This document shows, in pieces, positions 19,553 through 29,087 of a DNA stretch of 64,000 bases. The notes beneath the pieces were generated by a model. It was not told where the DNA came from, searched no databases, and saw nothing but the letters and a program-made list of their open reading frames with translations. Where the stretch lies: assembly GCF_900167255.1 (NCBI RefSeq), contig NZ_FUYB01000001.1, positions 27,632 to 91,631 of the forward strand. The letters run 5' to 3'. Positions within the stretch are counted from its first letter, which is position 1, and every line of letters begins with the position of its first letter. A program made the translations under genes and the position numbers. Source of the DNA: Thiothrix eikelboomii (GTDB lineage: Bacteria; Pseudomonadota; Gammaproteobacteria; Thiotrichales; Thiotrichaceae).

Positions 19553-22500
19553 GTTTAACTTTACTCAATTGCTTGGGGGAAACGACTTTGGGGCGTTGAG
19601 TTGTCTGATAATCACGCAAGAAATCGTCCACTAATTCAGCTAGCACTGCAAGTTGCAATTCTTTATCCGCCCCAGATAATTGATCATTTAATCGACTTTT
19701 TAGCTCATCTGCGGCTTCTCGCTGCATTTTGCTTATCGCAACAGGTTGTTGACGCTCTTTTTCACCTTTTTTTATTGATTTCAATAAGATAACATCAAAT
19801 TCATCTTGGGTATTTTGCCTTTTTTGATCGTGAATGCGTAAAGCCTCAAGATCAAGCATACGTCGAGAATATTCACTCAATCGCATATCTGCTTGTGCTT
19901 TATCGCCATCCAGCCATTTTTCTGGCGATTTCTTGCCAAGAAACATAAGGATGCTGATAAACCAATCGTGATCAACTTTATCCGAATTGGTCAGTCGGTT
20001 GATGAATGCTTTCAATCCATCGGTATCTACCGTATATGTATCAAGTCCTACATAACGCCCCGTGATACGTCGCATCTCAGGAATCGTAGCATTAGCTTTC
20101 AGGCGTAAAGCTTGTGCTAAGAGTTTTTGTTGATCATCTAACATCTTAGAGTAAGCATGTTTCAATGCACTTAGTGTGTCCTTGAGCCTTTCAACATAAC
20201 CATCGAATTTGGCTTGTTCGGTTGCTCTTATCTCGAAACCTAGTGCTTGGGGTATTCCCTCAAACAGTAATTGTTCGGGTGATTTAGATAAGTGGAATGC
20301 ATTACGGAATGCCTTAGCGTGTTCAGGCAAGTCACTAGTCTTTTGTGTGTATTCATTCAAACCACCCACAAATGTAGCTAGTGGTTTGATAGCCTGAACT
20401 ACACTTCGTGTCTTGCCATCGGTGAATAAGGCAGTCATGTATTCTTTGAAAATAGTGGCGCGGATACCTTCAATTCTAAACAGTTGCACCTTGAACAGTT
20501 CCGGTGTTTTCACAAAACGTTCTAAGACATCTTTACTGAGTGTCGGGAGGTACTGTCCCTCTTCGTATAAAGCTAATTCATCTTGATGTACAAAGTAAGC
20601 TGCCAAATACAATACAGGCAACACACCATTTTTTAGACCAAATGGTATTGAAGTTAAGATGCCATCCAAATCACTGAAAGGTCGAGCTTTCTGCTCAGTT
20701 GAATTCAGAAACTCCTCAATTTCCGCCCACGTTGCCTGTAAAGAACTGCCACTATTGGGTGAGAAAAATCCCCATTTACCTGTTTCATCCAGCCGATGAA
20801 TGCCGGATTCACGCAATAACGCCAGATACATAGCTTTCTCAGGCGGGAATTTTTCAATACCTAAAGCTTCTTCAGCTGGATGCAACAGCATCATTTCAAG
20901 CAGTTTGTTACGCCCTGCTGCGGCTTGGCTAGATGGTTTGTCGCGGTTGATTAGTTCATTTTTGATCGTTGGCATTCGGCAATACAGGCTGCCTAATATG
21001 TCAGATAGTTTGTTTTGAAACGCCCGTTTACCATCAATCTGAACAGCTTTGCCTTGCCAATACCATTGGCTACGTTGAGGCTGCTCTAACAGTAGGTGAA
21101 CTTGAGTTTCTTCCGCCTGTAACGCCACTTGATAGTAGTCTCTGAACTCTCGTTGTGCGACTGGATCAGAATGTAGCTCTTGGGATTTGTTTTGCACGGC
21201 TTCTAATGCTAATACATCGGCAACTGCATCGCGTAGTGCTGCTGCATGAGGGTATTTCACCAATACATCGAGCGGCGAGGTATGAGCAACGACTTGCTTA
21301 ACAAAGCTTTCATCGTCCTGCTGATCTTCAGCGAGATAGAAAACAATACGCGGAACGCCAGCACTTTCGCCAATTTGATTCACTGAACTAGCATCAGTAA
21401 ACGCCGTCGTGAAATAGTGCATTGCTCCTTTTTGAATGGAGAATTTGCGTGCAACAATCGGCATTCCACCATGTTGCCTACTAAGGCGTTCTGCAAGGCT
21501 GAATACACCCAATTTACCGCGCTCTTCCTGCAAACGAAGTTCTAAATCAAAGTCGCTACCTTGCCATACACGGTACTCGTTGTTGTACTTGCGTAATTGT
21601 AGAACTGCACGTTTCTGCAACACTTCCAACGCATTCGTGACAGCATCAGAGTCATGCAAACAATAACTGAGGATTTCCTTAGAGGCTTTTAAGCCCGCTT
21701 GTGCCCCGATCAGATTCAACAAACCCACGGTTTTCAGAACTCTCACAGCATCAGGGTTGTCATCACCTAAACGCTCTAATGCAGTCACAACCTCTGCCCA
21801 ACGACGATGCGTCAGGTGGTCAACAACAGCTGCAGGTTGGTTACTGATAAAGTAGTCGTAAATTTCCCAAGGATAAATCCAATCACCAAGATGCTCTAAA
21901 CGCTTGACACTATCCTGAAACCCAAACACCTCTGCGCTTCCCAAATAGTTAAATAAGGTACGTTCATTTTGAGCCACTTTTTGGCAAAGCACAGGCAACA
22001 ATAATGCACTGATAGGATGCAATGGATAGCATTGCTGGAATAAATGACTCGCAGAGTGTTTATCTAATGTGCTTGGTAGCGCATTCAACGTAGCTAAGAG
22101 CTGGGATACTTGTTTAGTTTGTACTACAACAGTATTGGGCAATTTTTTAGGTTGGTTGATAGCTTTTCCTACAATTCGCAATGTTTGCTCAGTGGATTCT
22201 AAAAATGGAATTACTTCAAAGCGCCCTTGAATCTTTGCCCATTCATTTCTCTGAGCTTTACCCAGTCCGCGTGCATATTGCTCAAATGACTGATGCAATA
22301 AAACAAACACAGAAAGGATTGCACCATTCTCATGCCCTTTATAAGCTTGCTCAGCTAAAGCTTGTAGAAGAAAAATATCATTAGTTTCAGGATGACGAGC
22401 TTCATATTCCAGAAACTTGCCTAACTCATCAATAACAATCAATAGGCCATCACCATTTGCTTTAGCAACTTCATCCTGTAGTTCATCAATAACATGAATA

Positions 22501-23027
22501 AGCTGGCTAGTTGAAATCGTAACTTGTGATATAAACTCTTCAAATTTTGTGATTACTTTAGGGAGCTGCCTCCCTTCATAAGAGAAAAATACCCTTGCTC
22601 CATCAAGAAGGGCTAATGCTAAACGTCGACTTAAAGGCTCGGGAGTACCTGTCAGAAAAATCCTGCAATACTCTTGAGCAGTATCACTACTATCATCAGC
22701 AGGTTTTAGAAATTTCCCAAAAACATCTTCATCAATAGACTCTAGTTTTTCTTGTGCTGCACATGTTGCGGCATCATTCCTATTCCCTAACAAGTGAGAT
22801 AAAAATAATGCAAATGAAGACTTTCCTGAACCATACGGCCCCATCAGTGTCCACGCACGAGGCATATCTCCAACATCAGCAAATGTATCACCGATACGCG
22901 CCAACGTATCCAATGCACGAGTGGTTGGAATATAGGCATTAACAACAGCTAGTGAGTCGGCATCACGCTCAAGATTAATTGAACGGGTGTAGTTTGTATT
23001 GACTTGTATTTGTCTGGCTAAGCTCAT
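19545..23027 (-). CDS. SspC-like P-loop ATPase
   Basis: A 1160-residue cytosolic ATPase. Walker A GPYGSGKSS is at residues 63-71 and a Walker B LLIVIDELGKFLE lies near 192-204, followed by an AAA/ATPase region and a long helical C-terminal half without recognised motifs. It belongs with the large ATPases of phosphorothioation systems (SspC) and is distantly reminiscent of BrxC-type proteins. SspC is needed with SspB and SspD to make single-stranded phosphorothioate marks. The start codon overlaps the sspB-like stop by 4 bases and the end overlaps sspD by 8, so the three proteins are translationally coupled. Confidence 0.72.
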   Translation of the reverse strand: MSLARQIQVNTNYTRSINLERDADSLAVVNAYIPTTRALDTLARIGDTFADVGDMPRAWTLMGPYGSGKSSFALFLSHLLGNRNDAATCAAQEKLESIDEDVFGKFLKPADDSSDTAQEYCRIFLTGTPEPLSRRLALALLDGARVFFSYEGRQLPKVITKFEEFISQVTISTSQLIHVIDELQDEVAKANGDGLLIVIDELGKFLEYEARHPETNDIFLLQALAEQAYKGHENGAILSVFVLLHQSFEQYARGLGKAQRNEWAKIQGRFEVIPFLESTEQTLRIVGKAINQPKKLPNTVVVQTKQVSQLLATLNALPSTLDKHSASHLFQQCYPLHPISALLLPVLCQKVAQNERTLFNYLGSAEVFGFQDSVKRLEHLGDWIYPWEIYDYFISNQPAAVVDHLTHRRWAEVVTALERLGDDNPDAVRVLKTVGLLNLIGAQAGLKASKEILSYCLHDSDAVTNALEVLQKRAVLQLRKYNNEYRVWQGSDFDLELRLQEERGKLGVFSLAERLSRQHGGMPIVARKFSIQKGAMHYFTTAFTDASSVNQIGESAGVPRIVFYLAEDQQDDESFVKQVVAHTSPLDVLVKYPHAAALRDAVADVLALEAVQNKSQELHSDPVAQREFRDYYQVALQAEETQVHLLLEQPQRSQWYWQGKAVQIDGKRAFQNKLSDILGSLYCRMPTIKNELINRDKPSSQAAAGRNKLLEMMLLHPAEEALGIEKFPPEKAMYLALLRESGIHRLDETGKWGFFSPNSGSSLQATWAEIEEFLNSTEQKARPFSDLDGILTSIPFGLKNGVLPVLYLAAYFVHQDELALYEEGQYLPTLSKDVLERFVKTPELFKVQLFRIEGIRATIFKEYMTALFTDGKTRSVVQAIKPLATFVGGLNEYTQKTSDLPEHAKAFRNAFHLSKSPEQLLFEGIPQALGFEIRATEQAKFDGYVERLKDTLSALKHAYSKMLDDQQKLLAQALRLKANATIPEMRRITGRYVGLDTYTVDTDGLKAFINRLTNSDKVDHDWFISILMFLGKKSPEKWLDGDKAQADMRLSEYSRRMLDLEALRIHDQKRQNTQDEFDVILLKSIKKGEKERQQPVAISKMQREAADELKSRLNDQLSGADKELQLAVLAELVDDFLRDYQTTQRPKVVSPKQLSKVKHD

Positions 23028-23956
23028 GCTACTGCCTCAAGAAAATTCGATTGTTCGTAGTAATGCTGTAAGTAACTCATAGGCTCAAGTTGAGACTTAC
23101 TTATTTTATAAAGCACTCTGACTCCTGCTGTTTCCTGAAACTTGAACGGAATATCTTGCCTTTGTTCCAGCTTTTCTAATGTGTAGAGAAAATCACTTTC
23201 AGTCAGACAGAAAACAGCACCCGGCGCAGGATAATCATTATTCCCATACATTAAATCTTCGATAGCCAACTCTTGCTTTCCTGTTGCATTGAACAGTGAC
23301 GCGATTGCATAAGCAACTACCTCGATAGGCAAGTGTCCATGATCGCCTACTTGTACTTTGAATGTTTTATGGTCAGGCAACAGCGATAAAAGCTTGATGG
23401 ATGCAAACGGTGTATCTAAAAATTCGTCTGAAAACTGTTTAGCTTTGGGACGAGCATCTGAATACATACGCAAAGCGACAGCAACATCATTTCTAAGTGT
23501 GTTCTTAGATGGTTTTGTATTACTGTTCTGTTTTACAAAATCCATCAATGAATCAAGAGCTTGTTCTGATGTGAATTCTGGTTTGTGATAACGATTGAAC
23601 ATCCAATAGGCGCAAGTTGCCTGTTCAGGATTGCTTGCCATGTGCCAATGCAATAACCAAATCGTAGCTTCATCCTCAAGATAAGGATCAACGCCATCAT
23701 TTTCATCAAAGATGAAATCACCTAGTTTTGTCGGTTGGTAGCCTGTTTCTGTTTTTTCGATAATTTGGGTAGCTTGCGCCCAGTAACGAATAGCATTGAC
23801 CATATTTTTACCAACGCCAAGTCTAACCGTCGCATCATCTGCATCAAACACTGCTGAATCTGTTACTACTTCTTGATAGGCTTTGGTTAGCCAACTGTAG
23901 CGCAAGGGGAAAGTCTCGTGCCTACCAAAAGACATCTTTTTAGGGTTAAATTTCAT
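23024..23956 (-). CDS. SspB-like DUF4007 protein
   Basis: A 310-residue protein of the DUF4007 family. The hallmark N-terminus FGRHETFPLRYSWLTKAY (residues 10-27) is present, followed by helical, winged-helix-like sequence. DUF4007 proteins occur beside PAPS-reductase-like and P-loop genes in phosphorothioation loci. In the characterised SspABCD system the corresponding protein, SspB, nicks DNA so that sulfur can enter. Nuclease residues cannot be read from sequence alone. The gene overlaps the regulator upstream by 11 bases and sspC downstream by 4. Confidence 0.75.
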   Translation of the reverse strand: MKFNPKKMSFGRHETFPLRYSWLTKAYQEVVTDSAVFDADDATVRLGVGKNMVNAIRYWAQATQIIEKTETGYQPTKLGDFIFDENDGVDPYLEDEATIWLLHWHMASNPEQATCAYWMFNRYHKPEFTSEQALDSLMDFVKQNSNTKPSKNTLRNDVAVALRMYSDARPKAKQFSDEFLDTPFASIKLLSLLPDHKTFKVQVGDHGHLPIEVVAYAIASLFNATGKQELAIEDLMYGNNDYPAPGAVFCLTESDFLYTLEKLEQRQDIPFKFQETAGVRVLYKISKSQLEPMSYLQHYYEQSNFLEAVA

Positions 23957-24161
23957 GTTTTTTAACTTTTAAGGTGACGATGGAAGCACTAGGGCGAGTA
24001 AATCCTAATGTGAATTGCTCTTTTCCTTTTAGAAAATTCTCCACATGGGTAAGAAACCATGCTTTAAGGTTTGAGTTCTCTTTTTCAAGCTGATTATATA
24101 ATTCTTGCTTAGTTTCTGGATCAATTTCAATGACAATCCGCCCACTAGTTCCTCTAGCCAT
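23946..24161 (-). CDS. Small ribbon-helix-helix-like regulator of the ssp operon
   Basis: A 71-residue basic protein, first gene of the leftward operon. Its start MARGTSGRIVIEIDPETKQEL resembles an RHH DNA-binding strand and helix (alternating Arg-Ile-Val-Ile-Glu-Ile, then Pro-Glu), followed by a second helix NSNLKAWFLTHVENFL. The C-terminal 25 residues end in a basic tail. Two copies of a 14-bp near-palindrome lie 17-50 bases upstream of its ATG, the arrangement expected of an RHH autorepressor. A GAGGGTGG ribosome-binding site precedes the start. The stop lies inside sspB. An antitoxin is a possible alternative, but no toxin gene is adjacent. Confidence 0.6.
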   Translation of the reverse strand: MARGTSGRIVIEIDPETKQELYNQLEKENSNLKAWFLTHVENFLKGKEQFTLGFTRPSASIVTLKVKKHEI

Positions 24162-24178
24162 GCTACCACCCTCTCTCT

Positions 24179-24211
24179 ATATAACATTACATGATCTATG
24201 TAACATTACAT
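24179..24211 (-). promoter_or_regulatory. Tandem operator-like repeats at the ssp operon promoter
   Basis: ATATAACATTACAT (24179-24192) and ATGTAACATTACAT (24198-24211) differ by one base and are 19 bp apart start to start. The second is an inverted repeat, ATGTAA-CA-TTACAT. They overlap the region where the leftward promoter must lie; a weak TTGCAG -35-like box is at 24221-24226 on the minus strand. They end 18 bases before the regulator's start codon. This fits binding by two RHH dimers and autoregulation. Confidence 0.6.
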
Positions 24212-24433
24212 ATGAAGGCACTGCAAATAAAGTTATTAAATCGCAACTTTACCAACCTTACCTGAAACCAAGGATCAGAAATGTGATGCATCTCTGTAAA
24301 TAAGTCTTACTTGAAACATTAGCACTCGAGGCTTTTTAGCGATAAAGTTCCCCTACCACTCCTTCAACACAAGGCTTGCTCTTAACGCATTCACTAGAGC
24401 CTATTCTTGTTTAATTTTATAGGTAGATATTTC

Positions 24434-26722
24434 ATGGGCTTTGCTAAATCGCCATTACTACTAGTTCCACTGATGCTAGCCACTTACTTAGGTGCGTTAC
24501 CCTTATACGCTGCCGAACAGCAGCTCAATTTTAAAGAGGCGCAGCTCACATCAGCACTGTATCAAGCCAAACAGGTACAACTTGCAGCGGTACCTTTAGA
24601 GGCGAATCGCTCAGCTGAGCTTGAGTTGGAATCCTTCCAAGTGTTTGCACCCGATGCCCACATTGTTGTTAAAAGTTCGACAGGTACGCATACCCTACCG
24701 CTGCCTCAAACCAACTATTTTAAAGGTCGGATCAAAGATCAAGAAAACTCCGCTGCTTTTATGGCAGCCGATGCTGCTGGAAACATCCGCTCTATTATCC
24801 AAGCAGATGGGCAAATTTATGTCAATAACAACTCAACTCAATCCTCACAGCCCACTGCACGTGCACTCAATCCCACTGAAGATTTTAAACAGCAAATCTT
24901 TGAATGTGGCATTGAAGGCAATACGCGCTTCAAACCGCCACTCCCGGCCGGAATTAAAGCTCAACTTAGCTCAGCTATCGGCGCTGAAGCGAGCACTGAT
25001 ACCTATATCGCTGATTTAATTATTGAAACTGACTATGAGTTTTACAGCTTATTTAATAATACCAGCGCTGCTGCTCAATACGTGGCCGATTTAATTGCTT
25101 ATGTATCCAGCCTGTATGCCGCTGAAATCAATACTAAACTGCGTCTTAAACAAGTGGTACTCTATACCAGCCCAAATGACCCTTGGACGGCTGAAACCAC
25201 CTCCAGTGCCTTGTATGAAGTACAAAGCTATTATTTAGAGCATCACGCCGAGACTAAACGCACGACTGTACATTTCCTCAGTGGCAAAGATATGAATGGC
25301 GGCGTTGCTTATATTGCCAGTATCTGTACAGCTCCTGCTTATGCGGGTCGCCAAAGTTCTTATGATTTTGGAGTCAGTGGGGGTATTAGTGGGAGCTTTA
25401 CGCCCAATAGCCCATTGATTGTTTGGGATGCTTATGTAGTGGCACATGAATTAGGGCATAATTTTGGTAGCTCGCATACCCATAGCTATGATCTCGATCA
25501 TGACTACAATCTACCGATTGATTGCTGCTATTCAGACGGCCAAGGCGCTTGCCAAACCTATCAGCCGCGCACCCATTTACCCGGCCTTGGCAGTTTAACT
25601 GGAGGTAGCAGCGCGACACATCCCGGTACGATTATGAGCTATTGCCATTTAGTCAGTGGTGGCTCTCAGAATGTCTCCATGACCTTTGGCCTGAATCATC
25701 CGTATGGGGTTGAGGCCAGTCGCGTCCCCAAAGAAATGCGCTCTACGGTTGAAGCTTATGCAGACGCTTACCCAGAATGCCTGCCAGTGGATCAACCCAC
25801 GCCAACCACGCTGAGCTTCAAAACAGTCAGCAAATGGCATGAATCCTTTGCGGCGCAAACCGCGACCCCGTTAATTGGTGATTTTAATGGCGATCAGCTG
25901 GATGATGTCGCTAGCTTTGCTCAACAGAGTAGCCATAAAGTATTTGTTGCCTTATCCAATGGCAGCGCCTTAGACAGTAAAACCGTGTGGAAAACCGACT
26001 TTGCTTTAAACGGCGAACAAGTAGCCGTTGGTGATTTTAATGGCGATGGCAAAGATGATTTAGCTAGCCTAACCCATAATTCGGCGCGACAAATGTATGT
26101 ATCTTTATCCAATGGCTCTAGTTTTGAAAACCCTAAGCTTTGGTACGGCCTAAAAACCGCTGAAGATGGCACGCAAGTGATCGGTGATTTTAATGGGGAT
26201 GGCAAAGCCGATGTGGCTACCCTACAACCTGCCACTGGAGCGGTTTTTGTGAATCTTTCAGCGGGGCAACGTTTTAGAGTCCAACGACTCTGGACTAGCA
26301 ATGCCGCTTTAGCGGCTAAGCAAATCGTGGTCGGTGATTATAATGGGGATGGCAAAGACGATTTAGGCTTTACCACGACGGCGGGTGAATTCAAAGTAAG
26401 CCTCGCCGAACATCGGCAATTTGCAGCAGCAACCGTTTGGCATAGCACGCTAGCCAGCAATAGCACACAACTCGTCGCGGGTGATTTTAATGCTGATGGT
26501 AAAGAAGAACTTGCAAGCTATGTGCAGAATGCCGAAGGGGGAATTTATATCGCACTTTCAGAAGCCACTCATTTGGGTACGAATCAGCGCGTCCATGCTT
26601 GGTTTGAGCCTTATGATCAAGTCTTAAAAGCAGGGCGCTTCACAGCGGATCAAGCCAGCGATGTAATGACCTTTACCCAAGGTAGCACGGCGGATGTTTG
26701 GGTTGCGACCGACTTAGAGTAA
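24434..26722 (+). CDS. Secreted reprolysin-like zinc metalloprotease with FG-GAP/VCBS repeats
   Basis: A 762-residue exported protein. The signal peptide runs to about residue 27 with an LYA-AEQ cleavage site. A propeptide-like region follows, then an M12B/reprolysin-type catalytic domain with HELGHNFGSSH starting at His338 and a Met-turn IMSY. Five FG-GAP/VCBS-type repeats come next (DFNGDQLDDVASF, DFNGDGKDDLASL, DFNGDGKADVATL, DYNGDGKDDLGFT, DFNADGKEELASY), probably forming a calcium-binding beta-propeller. Its role is probably extracellular protein degradation or matrix processing. The frame extends to a TTG at 24407, but the ATG at 24434 gives the better signal peptide. It faces btuB across a shared hairpin. 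Confidence 0.85.
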   Translation: MGFAKSPLLLVPLMLATYLGALPLYAAEQQLNFKEAQLTSALYQAKQVQLAAVPLEANRSAELELESFQVFAPDAHIVVKSSTGTHTLPLPQTNYFKGRIKDQENSAAFMAADAAGNIRSIIQADGQIYVNNNSTQSSQPTARALNPTEDFKQQIFECGIEGNTRFKPPLPAGIKAQLSSAIGAEASTDTYIADLIIETDYEFYSLFNNTSAAAQYVADLIAYVSSLYAAEINTKLRLKQVVLYTSPNDPWTAETTSSALYEVQSYYLEHHAETKRTTVHFLSGKDMNGGVAYIASICTAPAYAGRQSSYDFGVSGGISGSFTPNSPLIVWDAYVVAHELGHNFGSSHTHSYDLDHDYNLPIDCCYSDGQGACQTYQPRTHLPGLGSLTGGSSATHPGTIMSYCHLVSGGSQNVSMTFGLNHPYGVEASRVPKEMRSTVEAYADAYPECLPVDQPTPTTLSFKTVSKWHESFAAQTATPLIGDFNGDQLDDVASFAQQSSHKVFVALSNGSALDSKTVWKTDFALNGEQVAVGDFNGDGKDDLASLTHNSARQMYVSLSNGSSFENPKLWYGLKTAEDGTQVIGDFNGDGKADVATLQPATGAVFVNLSAGQRFRVQRLWTSNAALAAKQIVVGDYNGDGKDDLGFTTTAGEFKVSLAEHRQFAAATVWHSTLASNSTQLVAGDFNADGKEELASYVQNAEGGIYIALSEATHLGTNQRVHAWFEPYDQVLKAGRFTADQASDVMTFTQGSTADVWVATDLE

Positions 26723-26753
26723 ATACGCAAACATCCGATTCAAATGACTCAAA

Positions 26754-26786
26754 CGGCTACTCTTCACGATTGCTCAAGAGTAGCCG
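26754..26786. terminator. Bidirectional hairpin between metalloprotease and btuB
   Basis: CGGCTACTCTT (26754-26764) pairs with AAGAGTAGCCG (26776-26786) around an 11-base loop, centred between two convergent genes. The arm ends in A/T on both sides, so it could stop transcription from either direction. Confidence 0.6.
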
Positions 26787-26796
26787 CTAGGTTGCA

Positions 26797-28665
26797 TTAT
26801 TTCGGCTGATAATCCAACGTCACTAAGCCATTCACACCCGCCTGATTATAACCTTTACGCAGCTCATAATCTTTATCGAGTAGATTCGCTAACTTAGCAC
26901 TCACCGCCAGATCACGACTGACTTGATACTTAGCACGTAAATCCAAAGTACCGAAACCCGCTAAAGGTTGTAGATTATCAGTGTCATTATAGCGGCGGCC
27001 TTCTGCATGCACAGCTGCACCGACTGAGAAGCGTCCAAATTGCCGCGCTAAGTCGAGGTTCAAAATCTGCTGAGGACGATTAATCAATAAATCACCGGCT
27101 TGTTCGCCGCTAGTGACTTCTGGCTGTTGAATCGTCAGATTACCGGCTAATTGCCAATCACCCCAAGCTTGACTAGCACTGGCTTCTAAACCACTAATCT
27201 TTGCAGCGGCAACATTCATCGGCTTCCAAACACCACCACCGGTATCCCGCCATTGGATCAAGTCGTCGATCTGATTCTGGAAAGCCGAAATAGCCCACTC
27301 CCCATGCGCCAAACGCCCTGCAACCCCTAGCTCGATATTTTTGCTATTCTCAGGCTTAAGCTCAGCATTGCCACTATAGGGATAATATAAATCATTGAAA
27401 GTCGGCGCTTTGAAGGCCGTACCGTAAGAGGCAGTTGCTCGCAAGCTATCAGAGAATTCATGAGCAAACGCTACACCACCCGTGGCCTTTTTACCAAACT
27501 GCTGATTATCATCTTGGCGAGCGGATAGGTCGAATTTGTTAGCTCCTGCCGTGATTTGATAACTAGCAAATACCCCGGTATTTTTACGCGAGTTCACTGC
27601 ATAGTCGGTTGTCCCGCTGACCTTATCTTTCAGGTGATCGAGTCCTAGGGTCAGATTGCCAGCGCCGCCCATTTGTACATCCGCCTGCACACTAGCATTC
27701 ATGCGTTGGGTCTGGAAGCGATCTTGGAAGACACCATCTTTGTAGCTATCCTGCTTATCCAAGGAGTTGCCGATTTGAGCTGTGATTTGCGTGCTTGACC
27801 CTAGAGGAGCCGTCAATTTGCCCTGTGCGATTTGCTGCTTAAACTGGTTTTCGTTTTGATACTGACCATCAAACTCACTCTCACCCCGCGCCTGCATCAC
27901 ACCCGCCTCTAGGCTCATACCCTGTTCAAAGCGATGCCCCGCCCGTAAAGAAAAGCTATTATTTTTGTAGCCATCTTTATCGGGTTCAGACACCTCAGCT
28001 ATTGAAAAATCAGGTAAATAGACTGTATAGGCATCTTGAGTACTAATTCCATCGGTGCGCTCAGTGGCAGCATTCAGATTGAACCAAGTTCCTTCGCCAG
28101 AACCACCCGCTAAACCTGCACTGGCTTTGGCGGTATTAAAGCTACCATACGAGGCCGAAGCCCGTGGTTGAATGCTTTTGCTCCCACTGCCTTTGCGGGT
28201 AAAGATTTGAATCACCCCACCAATCGCTTCTGAGCCATATAGACTTGAGCGCGGGCCACGCACAATTTCAATCCGCTCCACTTGATCTAAAGGGAATAGC
28301 TCAAGCGCTGTCGTTCCCAAAGTCGCCGAACCGACTTTAACGCCATTCACCAATACCAAAACATGGCTATCATTGGTACCACGCAAATGCACTGATGATT
28401 GCTTACCCATATAGCCACTGCTAGTCAGGGTAAGACCGGGAGTTTGCTGCAAGACTTCAGTCACCGTACTCGCTTGGGTGGCTTCAATGTCTTGACGGGT
28501 AATGACGGTAACCGGAGCTAGGGTTTCATCGGCGGTTTGTGCCTTGCGCCCTGCGGTAATAATAATTTCGATTTCGTTATTCGCAGGCTCAGCCCAGACT
28601 AAAGAGGGAGCAACAAGGGTCACTAGGCTTAGACCGGCTAAGCTTGCATAAAGAGAGGTTTTCAT
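26797..28665 (-). CDS. btuB: TonB-dependent vitamin B12 receptor BtuB
   Basis: A 622-residue outer-membrane receptor for cobalamin. The signal peptide ends near SLVWA-EP. The plug domain follows, with the N-terminal block NEIEIIITAGRK acting as the TonB-box region and VLVLVNGVKVG and VERIEIVRGP as standard plug motifs. The 22-strand barrel ends in an aromatic-rich strand. The ligand is assigned from the cobalamin riboswitch in its leader, stronger evidence than the protein alone. The frame extends to 28725, but ATG 28665 has an AGGA site 9 bases before it and starts the signal peptide. No btuC, btuD or btuF gene is in the window. Confidence 0.88.
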   Translation of the reverse strand: MKTSLYASLAGLSLVTLVAPSLVWAEPANNEIEIIITAGRKAQTADETLAPVTVITRQDIEATQASTVTEVLQQTPGLTLTSSGYMGKQSSVHLRGTNDSHVLVLVNGVKVGSATLGTTALELFPLDQVERIEIVRGPRSSLYGSEAIGGVIQIFTRKGSGSKSIQPRASASYGSFNTAKASAGLAGGSGEGTWFNLNAATERTDGISTQDAYTVYLPDFSIAEVSEPDKDGYKNNSFSLRAGHRFEQGMSLEAGVMQARGESEFDGQYQNENQFKQQIAQGKLTAPLGSSTQITAQIGNSLDKQDSYKDGVFQDRFQTQRMNASVQADVQMGGAGNLTLGLDHLKDKVSGTTDYAVNSRKNTGVFASYQITAGANKFDLSARQDDNQQFGKKATGGVAFAHEFSDSLRATASYGTAFKAPTFNDLYYPYSGNAELKPENSKNIELGVAGRLAHGEWAISAFQNQIDDLIQWRDTGGGVWKPMNVAAAKISGLEASASQAWGDWQLAGNLTIQQPEVTSGEQAGDLLINRPQQILNLDLARQFGRFSVGAAVHAEGRRYNDTDNLQPLAGFGTLDLRAKYQVSRDLAVSAKLANLLDKDYELRKGYNQAGVNGLVTLDYQPK

Positions 28666-28737
28666 GGTTAGCATTCCTGCTTGCCGCGCCCACCGCGCAG
28701 CTGATTGGAAAACATGACATATCACATGTCACAACAT

Positions 28738-28905
28738 AAGCTAGGCCGGTATCCGGGCTTGTAAGTGACCAAAGTCGGAAGCTGCAACCTTCCCATGCTT
28801 GCAAAACACAGTGGTTTAGAGCAGCCTGAACTTACTGACCGTTGCGGGGGCAGCGCTGGCTTATTCACCAGCTTCCCGTTTAACACTTCGAAAAATGCAC
28901 CTAAG
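28738..28905 (-). promoter_or_regulatory. Cobalamin (B12) riboswitch
   Basis: On the minus strand the leader shows, in order: an AAACGGGAAGCTGGTG block (28862-28882), GCTGCCCCCGCAAC (28839-28853), a CCACTG element, a GGGAAGG element, and the B12 box AAGCCCGGATACCGGCCT (28743-28760). All conserved islands of the cobalamin aptamer are present and correctly ordered. It ends about 75 bases before the btuB start. It should repress btuB when adenosylcobalamin or a related form is abundant. Aptamer boundaries are approximate. Confidence 0.9.
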
Positions 28906-29087
28906 CGCGCTGGACGTTACGTGATTGCTGGCAAGCTGTCAAACCTACTGCAAACTCAAACGACAACTTGTTTTTGAGAGTGGCGGATGGATGAGGAAGA
29001 GTGCGATTAAAATTTAGGCTATGCCCTTAAATAAGAGGTTCATTTGAACCGGGCGAGTGATCTATGGTCAAATTTATAAGTAAAGTG

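Noticed and set aside
13787-24161. BREX type 4 (also contains a PAPS-reductase-like gene and a large ATPase)
   Set aside because: No PglZ or BrxL homologue is present, and a DUF4007 plus DUF262/DUF1524 pair fits Ssp better.
13787-24161. Dnd (DndABCDE/FGH) phosphorothioation system
   Set aside because: There is no DndB, DndD or DndE-like gene; the pyrophosphatase is shorter than DndC and the effector is SspE-like.
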